Source: Gammaproteobacteria bacterium | GTDB taxonomy: Bacteria > Pseudomonadota > Gammaproteobacteria > Chromatiales > Chromatiaceae | Length of the DNA: 7,110 nucleotides | Assembly (NCBI GenBank): GCA_020630035.1 | Contig: JAHDCB010000085.1 | Location: 1-7,110, forward strand | Direction: 5' to 3' | The notes under the pieces: model-generated | Told to the model about the DNA's origin: nothing | Seen by the model: the letters and a program-made list of their open reading frames with translations, nothing else | The model's database searches: none | Translations under genes and position numbers: made by a program | Shown here: one piece after another, positions 1-5,795 of the stretch | Layout of the letters: every line of letters starts with the position of its first letter | How positions within the stretch are numbered: the first letter of the stretch is position 1

Positions 1-1004
1 ATGAAAAAACCCAGCAACAGAATGATGATCATTGCCAAAATCAGAAAGCCCCACTGCTCCCCTGGCAACTGCAGCATAAATTCTTCCACCAATGTGTCAC
101 CACCTGTGTAGGTAAACACCATCGAAAAGGCGGTGGCACCCAGCAGAATAGCAAACACCATCGCGGTAATCCGAACTGTTTCCAGTGCGCTCTCGCGTAA
201 CATCGGCCAGTTAAAGCGGCGATAACCGAGAGCCAGCAGGATGGCACCGACCCCACCGAGCGCGGAAGATTCCGTCGGCGTCGCAATTCCTGCGAAGATA
301 GAACCCAGCACCACAATGATCAGCGCCAGTGGTGGCACAATCGCCTTCAATGCCAACCACCAGGCTCGTGGCGTATGACATTCTGCCTGCGGTAAGGCCG
401 GTGCCCAGTCAGGCCGCCACCAGGCCAGTAACAACACATACACCACGTACAAACCTACCAGCGCCAACCCCGGCCCAAGTGCAGCCTGAAACAAATCCCC
501 GACCGGCAACCCCAGGACATCACCCAGAATAATCAGGATGATGGAGGGCGGAATAATCTGGCCGAGAGTCCCGGCACCGCAGATAGTGCCGGTCGCTAAA
601 CCCTTATGGTAGCCCGCTTGCAACATTACCGGCAACGAAATCACACCCATCGCCACCACACTCGCACCCACCACACCAGTCGAAGCCGCCAGCAACGCAC
701 CGACCAGAATAGTGGCAACCGCCAGCCCACCACGCATCCGGCCAAACAACTGCCCGATAGCCGTCAGTAACTGTTCCGCCAATGCCGTTTTTTGCAGTAC
801 CAGCCCCATAAAAATAAACAGTGGTACCGCCATCAAGACCGAATTCTGCATGATGCTGTAAATGCGGAATGGCATAAACGCAAACAAATCCCAGCCTTCT
901 GCCAGCACACCAAAAATCAGTGCTACCCCGCCAAACGTAAAGGCCACCGGAAAACCGAACAGCAACAACACCAGTGCCACCACAAACATAATCAGCCCCG
1001 TCAT
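1..1004 (-). CDS. dctM: TRAP transporter large permease, DctM type (3' end cut by window edge)
   Basis: This is the large membrane subunit of a tripartite ATP-independent periplasmic (TRAP) transporter. In this family it forms the cation-coupled channel that takes substrate from a periplasmic binding protein. The visible 334 residues start MTGLIMFVVALVLLLFGFPV and are almost wholly hydrophobic, with many predicted helices. Family hallmarks are present: AASTGVVGASVVAMG (about residues 106-120), the GAGTLGQIIPPS stretch (143-154) and GIATPTESSALGG (239-251). Family members usually have about 420-440 residues, so roughly 90-100 C-terminal residues lie beyond position 1. The start ATG at 1004-1002 overlaps the dctQ stop codon by four bases (ATGA), which points to translational coupling in one operon. 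The sequence resembles the mannitol/chloroaromatic or C4-dicarboxylate style of DctM, but the substrate cannot be read from the permease. The frame has no internal stop or shift. The symbol is a family name, not proof of dicarboxylate transport. Confidence 0.93.
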   Translation of the reverse strand, partial: MTGLIMFVVALVLLLFGFPVAFTFGGVALIFGVLAEGWDLFAFMPFRIYSIMQNSVLMAVPLFIFMGLVLQKTALAEQLLTAIGQLFGRMRGGLAVATILVGALLAASTGVVGASVVAMGVISLPVMLQAGYHKGLATGTICGAGTLGQIIPPSIILIILGDVLGLPVGDLFQAALGPGLALVGLYVVYVLLLAWWRPDWAPALPQAECHTPRAWWLALKAIVPPLALIIVVLGSIFAGIATPTESSALGGVGAILLALGYRRFNWPMLRESALETVRITAMVFAILLGATAFSMVFTYTGGDTLVEEFMLQLPGEQWGFLILAMIIILLLGFF

Positions 1005-1528
1005 GCGACAGCTCCGACACGTACACACAGAATTTGTTGCCAGGCCCGTAACACCACACCCAGACTGCTTAACAACACGCAACTAAACGCCAGACTGATC
1101 ATGCCTTTAATCAGCCAGCGGTGGGTCAGACCACCTGGGTCACCGCTGATCTCACCAATCTGATACGCATCATAAGCAAAGCCAATGCCGTAAAAAGTCA
1201 CTATTGCACAAAATGGCCAGGTAAAGAGCAATGTACCGATCAGATTGATCCAGGCCTGACGCTGTGGACTCAGTTTTTCATACAACAAATCGACTCGCAC
1301 ATGACCATCCGTCTGTAATGTATAGGCAACACCTAACAAAAAGACGGTTGCAAACAGATGCCACTCCAGCTCCTGCATCGCAATCGACACATCATGCAAC
1401 AGATAACGCATCACCACATCGTAAAACACGTTACCCAGCAACAATACCAATAGTGCTGCTGCAAGATAGCCCAGCCCCAGCGTGATTCGACTGATCACAT
1501 ACTCTGTTTTTATTAAGTACCGACTCAT
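1001..1528 (-). CDS. dctQ: TRAP transporter small permease, DctQ type
   Basis: This is the four-helix small membrane subunit of a TRAP transporter, which pairs with DctM in the inner membrane. The 175-residue protein has hydrophobic segments near residues 13-36, 52-72, 92-114 and 138-162. The core QELEWHLFATVFLLGVAYTL followed by TDGHVRVD (residues 52-80) is characteristic of DctQ, as is GDPGGLTHRW (129-138). The length is normal for the family. I chose the ATG at 1528 because a GAGGG Shine-Dalgarno-like site (1541-1545) lies 12 bases upstream. An in-frame TTG at 1540 would directly abut that site and looks unusable. The gene is first in a minus-strand unit with dctM. No gene for the periplasmic binding protein (DctP) is in the window, so it would have to follow dctM or sit elsewhere. 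The gene is divergent from the Ca2+/cation antiporter. Confidence 0.93.
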   Translation of the reverse strand: MSRYLIKTEYVISRITLGLGYLAAALLVLLLGNVFYDVVMRYLLHDVSIAMQELEWHLFATVFLLGVAYTLQTDGHVRVDLLYEKLSPQRQAWINLIGTLLFTWPFCAIVTFYGIGFAYDAYQIGEISGDPGGLTHRWLIKGMISLAFSCVLLSSLGVVLRAWQQILCVRVGAVA

Positions 1529-1540
1529 ACTGCCACACAA

Positions 1541-1545
1541 CCCTC
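1541..1545 (-). promoter_or_regulatory. Ribosome binding site deciding the dctQ start
   Basis: On the minus strand GAGGG sits 12 bases before the ATG at 1528 and immediately before the alternative TTG at 1540. The spacing is on the long side, but it favours the ATG. Confidence 0.5.
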
Positions 1546-1555
1546 AAAGACCAAC

Positions 1556-1568
1556 ACCAGTGCCTGGT
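1556..1568. promoter_or_regulatory. Inverted repeat ACCAG-N3-CTGGT, possible operator
   Basis: This is a perfect 5-bp inverted repeat with a 3-base spacer (ACCAG TGC CTGGT) in the divergent region between dctQ and the antiporter. It lies just upstream of the dctQ ribosome binding site. Its size suits a dimeric regulator such as a GntR- or LacI-type protein, which often control TRAP operons, but no regulator gene is visible here. Short repeats like this also arise by chance. Confidence 0.3.
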
Positions 1569-1578
1569 TAAGTTACGA

Positions 1579-1584
1579 TAGAAT
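1579..1584 (+). promoter_or_regulatory. Possible -10 element (TAGAAT) for the antiporter gene
   Basis: TAGAAT matches the sigma-70 -10 consensus at five of six bases. No convincing -35 hexamer lies 16-18 bases upstream. If it is used, transcription would begin near position 1591, inside the TCCGGT inverted repeat. Weak evidence. Confidence 0.22.
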
Positions 1585-1586
1585 AG

Positions 1587-1601
1587 TCCGGTTACACCGG
1601 A
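1587..1601. promoter_or_regulatory. Inverted repeat TCCGGT-N3-ACCGGA, possible operator
   Basis: This is a perfect 6-bp inverted repeat around TAC in the divergent intergenic region. No T-run follows it on either strand, so it is unlikely to be a terminator. Its centre (1594) lies 32 bp from the centre of the ACCAG-N3-CTGGT repeat (1562), about three DNA turns, so both would face the same side of the helix. An operator role is inferred from position and symmetry only. Confidence 0.38.
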
Positions 1602-1648
1602 AGCCTGTGCTCCTCTCACTCATACACCCCCGCTGCGATTGTCATATT

Positions 1649-2689
1649 ATGCAACATCACGCCAAGCCAATGGCACTGATTGCGTCCGCATTGATACTGG
1701 GCTATCTGCTGACGCTGCTGACCTATACCAGCCTGGCGCTGGATGTGCTGCTGTTTGCACTCAGCCTGTTTGCCCTGGTGCAATCAGCAAATATCTTCAC
1801 CCAACTGGCGACCGCCCTGGGAAATCGCCTCGGCATCAGCCGCCTGGCAACCGGCATTCTGATCATCGCTATCGGCACCTCAGCACCGGAACTGTTTGCC
1901 TCCATCGGTGCTGCCCTGCAGGGCCAGCCGGAAGTTGTGGTCGGCAATGTACTGGGTACCATTATCGCCAACAGCCTGCTTGGCATCGGCTGCGGCGCAA
2001 TCGTTGCTTCGACCACACTCACCGTACACCACACCGTGTTCGGCACCCAGATGTCTCTGTTCCTGGTCGCCATCCTGCTTGCCCTGGGTAGCCTGTACGA
2101 TGGCATTCTGGTCTGGTACGAAGGCCTGATCCTGCTGATCGTACTCGGATTCTATCTGCACCATGTGATGCGACACTCGGGCGACTCCGAGTCCAGAGCA
2201 GAGCCGGACACTGCTGATGAGCATGACGCAACCGACACAGGCCCGGCAACCACCTGGCTGATCCCCTTACTCCTGATCAGTCTGGCAGTCTTATTTTTGT
2301 CCGGTGACCTAGTCGTTTCCGCGCTGCTTCAGGGCGCAACAACACTTGATATCTCCAGTACCAAGCTGGCTACCTCTATTCTGGCTGTCGGTACTTCCAT
2401 CCCGGAAATTGCCACCGCCATCGCGCTGGTCAGACAAAACAATGCCGATGGGTTATTCGGTGAAATTATCGGCTCCAATATCTTCGATGTATTAGGCATC
2501 CTGGGCCTGATCGCCCTGTTCACACCGCTGACCCTGGGCACCGACCTGCTGCTGTATCTCGGTGGGTCAGTCTTCCTGATGTTCATCATCACGATGATGA
2601 TCATGAACGACCGTCAGATCAACCGTCTGGAAGGTATCTCCCTGATTGCATTGTTCAGTCTGTTTACCCTGCAACTGGTCAATCTGTAG
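1649..2689 (+). CDS. Calcium/sodium antiporter, CaCA superfamily (YrbG-like)
   Basis: This inner-membrane antiporter of the Ca2+:cation antiporter superfamily probably exports Ca2+ in exchange for Na+ or H+. The 346-residue protein has the two inverted alpha repeats that form the ion site. Repeat 1 is GTSAPE (76-81) with a following GNVLGTIIANSLLGIG (99-114). Repeat 2 is GTSIPE (248-253) with GEIIGSNIFDVLGILG (271-286). The glutamates E81 and E253, and the N108/D280 pair, match the asymmetric pattern known from the archaeal NCX_Mj exchanger. A hydrophilic, acidic and histidine-containing loop (about 171-200) separates the halves. I prefer ATG 1649. GTG 1607 upstream (14 more residues, LLSLIHPRCDC) and ATG 1670 are alternatives, and none has a clear Shine-Dalgarno site. 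The gene faces away from the TRAP operon and is probably monocistronic. Which cation is exchanged is inferred from the family. Confidence 0.9.
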   Translation: MQHHAKPMALIASALILGYLLTLLTYTSLALDVLLFALSLFALVQSANIFTQLATALGNRLGISRLATGILIIAIGTSAPELFASIGAALQGQPEVVVGNVLGTIIANSLLGIGCGAIVASTTLTVHHTVFGTQMSLFLVAILLALGSLYDGILVWYEGLILLIVLGFYLHHVMRHSGDSESRAEPDTADEHDATDTGPATTWLIPLLLISLAVLFLSGDLVVSALLQGATTLDISSTKLATSILAVGTSIPEIATAIALVRQNNADGLFGEIIGSNIFDVLGILGLIALFTPLTLGTDLLLYLGGSVFLMFIITMMIMNDRQINRLEGISLIALFSLFTLQLVNL

Positions 2690-2706
2690 CCAACGGCTAT
2701 ATTTTA
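2687..2706 (+). terminator. Weak hairpin after the antiporter gene
   Basis: A 5-bp perfect stem TAGCC/GGCTA with an AAC loop (2687-2699) overlaps the antiporter stop codon and is followed by TATTTTA. The stem is short and the T-run is interrupted, so any terminator activity would be weak. Confidence 0.25.
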
Positions 2707-2712
2707 CTTGGT

Positions 2713-2726
2713 GCGCAAATTTGCGC
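2713..2726. repeat. Perfect 14-bp palindrome GCGCAAATTTGCGC
   Basis: GCGCAAATTTGCGC reads the same on both strands and lies between the antiporter and rpmE, 130 bp before the rpmE start. As RNA it could fold only with a small AT loop, and a T5 run (2736-2740) lies ten bases downstream. It could therefore be part of a terminator or a binding site for a dimeric protein. I do not recognise the motif. Confidence 0.45.
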
Positions 2727-2769
2727 TGGCGACCGTTTTTCAGTAACATGCCGCGCGCTTAACAGACTG

Positions 2770-2799
2770 TTGAAAAGTACCAGCATGGCCTCTTACAAC
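2770..2799 (+). promoter_or_regulatory. Possible sigma-70 promoter for rpmE
   Basis: TTGAAA (2770-2775, five of six matches to the -35 consensus) is followed after 18 bases by TACAAC (2794-2799, four of six to the -10). It would give a leader of about 50 bases before the rpmE start. This is a pattern match only. Confidence 0.3.
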
Positions 2800-2856
2800 A
2801 ATCTGTTACGTGTCGGCACAACATACTCATGCTGCAAAATCTGTCTGGAGATCTCA

Positions 2857-3060
2857 ATGCAAGCGGACATCCACCCGAACTACCATGTTGTACAGGTCAC
2901 CTGTAGCTGCGGCAACAGCTTCAGTACCCGCTCAACCTACCACAATGAACGACTTCAGGTTGAAGTCTGTTCCGCATGTCACCCTTTTTATACCGGCCAG
3001 CAGAAAATTGTGGATACCGCAGGGCGTGTAGACAAGTTCAACAAACGATTCCGCCGCTGA
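2857..3060 (+). CDS. rpmE: Ribosomal protein L31 (bL31), zinc-binding form
   Basis: This is a small protein of the large ribosomal subunit that contributes to the bridge between subunits. The 67-residue product aligns along its length with E. coli L31: MQADIHPNYHVV at the start, CSCGNSF, then CSACHPFYTGQQ, and GRVDKFNKRF at the end. The four cysteines C16, C18, C38 and C41 define the zinc-binding (C+) form, as opposed to the cysteine-free paralogue used under zinc shortage. The reading frame is open upstream to a TTG at 2770, but I chose the ATG at 2857. It matches the family N-terminus and has TGGAG (2846-2850) six bases upstream. Malic enzyme follows after 59 bases with no terminator between, so the two are probably co-transcribed. 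I recall rpmE lying near malic enzyme in pseudomonads too. Confidence 0.96.
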   Translation: MQADIHPNYHVVQVTCSCGNSFSTRSTYHNERLQVEVCSACHPFYTGQQKIVDTAGRVDKFNKRFRR

Positions 3061-3107
3061 GATAACCCCGGACTCATCTGTACACACCCTTCTGATGCCA
3101 TCATTAT

Positions 3108-3111
3108 GGAG
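3108..3111 (+). promoter_or_regulatory. Ribosome binding site of maeB
   Basis: GGAG lies eight bases before the ATG at 3120. It supports that start over later in-frame methionines. Confidence 0.65.
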
Positions 3112-3119
3112 AACGCGCT

Positions 3120-4370
3120 ATGTCTGACCAAGGCAAGCAGCAAGATGCTGATTTTGAAATCAACCAGGCCGCACTGGCCTACCATCAGAATCCCCGGCCC
3201 GGCAAAATCAGTGTTGAACTGACCAAACCAGCCACGACAGCCAGAGACCTGTCGCTGGCCTATACACCAGGTGTTGCAGAGCCGGTGCGACGCATCGCAC
3301 AAAATGCCGAAGACGCCTACAAATATACCGCCAAAGGCAACTTGGTCGCCGTGATTACCGATGGCACCGCCGTGCTCGGCCTGGGTAACACCGGAGCACT
3401 CGCTGGCAAGCCGGTAATGGAAGGCAAAGGCGTACTATTCAAGCGGTTCGCTGACATTGATGTATTCGATATTGAAGTTGATGCGGCTGATCCGCAGACC
3501 TTCATCGAAACCGTCAAAAACATTGCACCAACCTTTGGTGGCATCAACTTAGAAGACCTGGCTGCACCACACTGTTTTGAAGTAGAAGATGCCCTGGTGG
3601 AAGCCCTGGATATTCCGGTCTTCCATGACGATCAGCATGGTACTGCAATTATCATCGCTGCCGGACTACTAAATGCCCTGGAGCTACAAGGCAAACAATT
3701 GGCAGATGCCCGGATCGTGGTACTCGGTGCCGGTGCCGCAGGCATTGCCTCAGTCCGCTTGCTGGAAGCGATGGGTGCGCAGCACGATAACATCTTTATG
3801 CTGGACCGCCAGGGCGTGATTCATACCCAGCGCGAAGGCCTGAACAAATACAAGGCCAGCGTCGCTGTCGATACTGACAAGCGCACACTGGCCGATGCGA
3901 TGCAAGATGCCGATGTCTTCATCGGACTTTCCGGACCAGACCTGGTCAGCGCAGACATGCTCGCCACCATGGCCGCTAAACCTGTGGTATTCGCCTTATC
4001 CAACCCGGTGCCAGAGATTCGCCCGGCGGTCGCCTTAGCTGCACGCAACGACTTGATTATGGCCACCGGACGCTCCGACTATCCGAACCAGGTCAACAAT
4101 GTGCTCGGATTTCCGTTTATCTTCCGGGGCGCGCTGGATGTGCGAGCCCGACGGATTAACCGCGAAATGCACATCGCTGCAGTCCACGCCCTGAAGGATC
4201 TGACGCGGGAACCTGTCCCCCAAAGTGTACTGGATGCGTACGGCGTAACATCACTCACCTACGGGCCAGACTACATCTTGCCCAAGCCTCTGGATCCACG
4301 CCTGGCAGACATGGTACCACCCGCTGTCGCCCAGGCAGCCATTGATACCGGCGTCGCCCGCTCACGCTGA
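3120..4370 (+). CDS. maeB: Malic enzyme, NAD(P)-dependent, short form
   Basis: This cytoplasmic enzyme oxidatively decarboxylates malate to pyruvate with reduction of NAD(P)+, linking the TCA cycle to pyruvate and supplying reducing power. The 416-residue protein has the malic N-terminal domain with SLAYTPGVAEPV (45-56, catalytic Tyr 48), GKGVLFKRFADIDVFDIEVD (102-121), and metal-site segments NLEDLAAP (143-150) and FHDDQHGTA (168-176). A Rossmann NAD-binding domain with VLGAGAAGIASV (201-212) and LSNPVPEI (293-300) follows. It ends soon after that domain and so lacks the C-terminal phosphotransacetylase-like domain of the roughly 760-residue E. coli MaeB. It matches the short form seen in Pseudomonas and many other bacteria. 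Cofactor choice (NAD or NADP) cannot be decided by eye. It follows rpmE and is closed by a strong terminator. The gene name follows family usage; 'malate dehydrogenase (oxaloacetate-decarboxylating)' is an equivalent label. Confidence 0.95.
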   Translation: MSDQGKQQDADFEINQAALAYHQNPRPGKISVELTKPATTARDLSLAYTPGVAEPVRRIAQNAEDAYKYTAKGNLVAVITDGTAVLGLGNTGALAGKPVMEGKGVLFKRFADIDVFDIEVDAADPQTFIETVKNIAPTFGGINLEDLAAPHCFEVEDALVEALDIPVFHDDQHGTAIIIAAGLLNALELQGKQLADARIVVLGAGAAGIASVRLLEAMGAQHDNIFMLDRQGVIHTQREGLNKYKASVAVDTDKRTLADAMQDADVFIGLSGPDLVSADMLATMAAKPVVFALSNPVPEIRPAVALAARNDLIMATGRSDYPNQVNNVLGFPFIFRGALDVRARRINREMHIAAVHALKDLTREPVPQSVLDAYGVTSLTYGPDYILPKPLDPRLADMVPPAVAQAAIDTGVARSR

Positions 4371-4376
4371 TACCCG

Positions 4377-4414
4377 AAAGCGCACTATGCCTGAACAGCA
4401 AAGTGCGCTTTTTT
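4377..4414 (+). terminator. Strong Rho-independent terminator after maeB
   Basis: A perfect 10-bp stem AAAGCGCACT (4377-4386) pairs with AGTGCGCTTT (4402-4411), and the T-run extends to 4414. It begins six bases after the maeB stop codon and separates the rpmE-maeB unit from gltA. The A-run on the left arm means it could also act on the opposite strand. Confidence 0.88.
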
Positions 4415-4428
4415 ACCTTAGAGCACCC

Positions 4429-4459
4429 CTGAAAAGGTCGCGAGTACAACAGTTTTCAG
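4429..4459. promoter_or_regulatory. Inverted repeat CTGAAAA-N17-TTTTCAG upstream of gltA
   Basis: Perfect 7-bp arms CTGAAAA (4429-4435) and TTTTCAG (4453-4459) flank a 17-base spacer in the short gap between the maeB terminator and gltA. The centre lies about 59 bases before the gltA start, a sensible position for a regulator site near the promoter. It is not a terminator, since no T-run follows the right arm. No known motif was recognised. Confidence 0.3.
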
Positions 4460-4462
4460 AAG

Positions 4463-4489
4463 TTGCTCATGCCCCTGTGTTCTTAACAT
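4463..4489 (+). promoter_or_regulatory. Possible gltA promoter, poorly matched
   Basis: TAACAT (4484-4489) matches four of six -10 bases. TTGCTC (4463-4468) matches three of six -35 bases at a short 15-base spacing. Because a strong terminator ends at 4414, gltA needs a promoter between there and 4503, and this is the best candidate seen. It would give a leader of only about seven bases. Confidence 0.22.
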
Positions 4490-4502
4490 CACAGATAGTG
4501 TT

Positions 4503-5795
4503 ATGCCTGATCAAAACGCAGTTCTGACGCTGGACAACAAGGCCCTTGAGCTGAACATTATCAAGGGCACCGAAGGACCGGCTACCGTTGATATCACGCC
4601 ACTGTACAAACAGACCGGCCTGTTCACCCGAGACCCGGGTTTTTTATCAACCGCCAGTTGTAACAGCAAAATCACCTATATTGACGGCGATGCCGGCATA
4701 CTGCGTTATCGTGGCTATCCGATTGAACAACTGGCAGAACACGCCAGCTTCCTGGAAGTCGCCTATCTGCTGATTCATGGCGAACTACCCACCCAGACAG
4801 AATTCAATCAGTTTCAGCACATCATCACCAACCATACGATGCTGAAAGAAGGGCTGTTTCGTTTTTTTGAAGGCTTTCATTACGACGCACACCCGATGGC
4901 CATGATGGTCGGTGTGGTCGGATCCCTCTCTGCGTTTTACCACGACACCATCGACATCCAGAATCCGGAACACCGCATTCGCAATGCGTATCGGCTGATT
5001 GCAAAGATGCCCACAATCGCAGCAGCAGCTTACAAACATAACGCGGGCGAACTGGTGATCTACCCGAGCAACCGGGTCAGCTATATCGGCAATATGCTAC
5101 GAATGATGTTTGCTACCCACTGCGAACCCTATGAGATAGACCCGCTGGCTGAAAAGGCACTCAACCTGCTGTTTATCCTGCATGCCGATCATGAACAGAA
5201 CGCCTCGACCTCCACAGTGCGCCTGGTCGGCAGTTCCGGCGCCAACCCGTTTGCCTGTATCTCTGCTGGCATCGCTTCCCTGTGGGGCCCGGCACATGGC
5301 GGTGCCAACGAAGCTGTACTGAACATGCTGAACCAGATCGGCAGTGTGGACAAAATACCAGAATACATCGCCCGAGCGAAGGACAAAGACGATCCGTTCC
5401 GCCTGATGGGCTTCGGCCACCGGGTGTATAAAAACTACGACCCACGAGCGAAGATCATCCGTGACGTATGTTATGCCGTATTAGAACAAAGTGCTGACAG
5501 CAATAACCCATTCTTTGAGCTGGCACTACGACTGGAAGAGATTGCGTTGAGCGACGACTACTTCATTGAGCGCAACCTGTATCCGAACGTTGATTTTTAT
5601 TCCGGCATTATCTATCGCGCCCTGAACATCCCGGAAAACATGTTCACTGCCATGTTTGCCGTCGCCCGCACCGCAGGCTGGGTCAGCCACTGGATCGAAA
5701 TGCTGGAAGACCCGGAACAACGGATTGGCCGGCCACGCCAGCTGTATCAGGGTGCTCAACAACGTACTTATCAGCCCATCGCCCAACGTAGCTGA
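4503..5795 (+). CDS. gltA: Citrate synthase, hexameric type II
   Basis: This enzyme condenses acetyl-CoA with oxaloacetate to citrate, the entry step of the TCA cycle, in the cytoplasm. The 430-residue protein is close to E. coli GltA (427) over its whole length: PGFLSTASCNSKITYIDGD (45-63), LHADHEQNASTSTVR (226-240), SSGANPFACISAGIASLWGP (244-263) and ARPRQLY-like GRPRQLY (409-415). The catalytic triad is present: H265 in GPAHGGAN, H306 in GFGHRVYKNYDPR and D364 in YPNVDFYSG. The cysteine of the NADH allosteric region of the E. coli enzyme is kept (C207 in THCEPYE), but E. coli Arg109 in the TRHTM stretch is Asn here (N110 in TNHTM). ATG 4503 matches the family N-terminus, although no Shine-Dalgarno site precedes it. 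The gene is monocistronic by context, with a terminator upstream and a 229-base gap downstream. Confidence 0.97.
   Translation: MPDQNAVLTLDNKALELNIIKGTEGPATVDITPLYKQTGLFTRDPGFLSTASCNSKITYIDGDAGILRYRGYPIEQLAEHASFLEVAYLLIHGELPTQTEFNQFQHIITNHTMLKEGLFRFFEGFHYDAHPMAMMVGVVGSLSAFYHDTIDIQNPEHRIRNAYRLIAKMPTIAAAAYKHNAGELVIYPSNRVSYIGNMLRMMFATHCEPYEIDPLAEKALNLLFILHADHEQNASTSTVRLVGSSGANPFACISAGIASLWGPAHGGANEAVLNMLNQIGSVDKIPEYIARAKDKDDPFRLMGFGHRVYKNYDPRAKIIRDVCYAVLEQSADSNNPFFELALRLEEIALSDDYFIERNLYPNVDFYSGIIYRALNIPENMFTAMFAVARTAGWVSHWIEMLEDPEQRIGRPRQLYQGAQQRTYQPIAQRS

Noticed and set aside
604..1059. Minus-strand open frame of about 150 codons inside dctM
   Set aside because: It is out of frame with DctM, is rich in Gly, Cys and Trp without any family motif, and overlaps a clear TRAP permease over nearly its whole length. 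It is a shadow frame.
792..1163. Plus-strand open frames opposite dctM and dctQ
   Set aside because: They are antisense to two recognisable permeases, have low-complexity His/Gln/Thr/Pro-rich composition, no ribosome binding site and no recognisable domain.
1607..1648. GTG start adding 14 residues to the antiporter
   Set aside because: The extension is hydrophilic with two Cys and resembles no antiporter N-terminus, and it has no ribosome binding site. Since ATG 1649 also lacks one, the choice is a preference, not proof.
1639..2249. Several open frames overlapping the antiporter on both strands
   Set aside because: All lie within the antiporter coding sequence, whose two alpha repeats are intact. 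The alternative products have Arg/Pro/Ser-rich shadow composition.
2770..2856. N-terminal extension of L31 from TTG 2770
   Set aside because: Family alignment begins at MQADIHP, and TGGAG lies six bases before ATG 2857. The extension overlaps the candidate promoter.
4377..4414. Hairpin after maeB as a repeat or small RNA
   Set aside because: Position right after the stop, a perfect GC-containing stem and a T6 run make it an ordinary intrinsic terminator.
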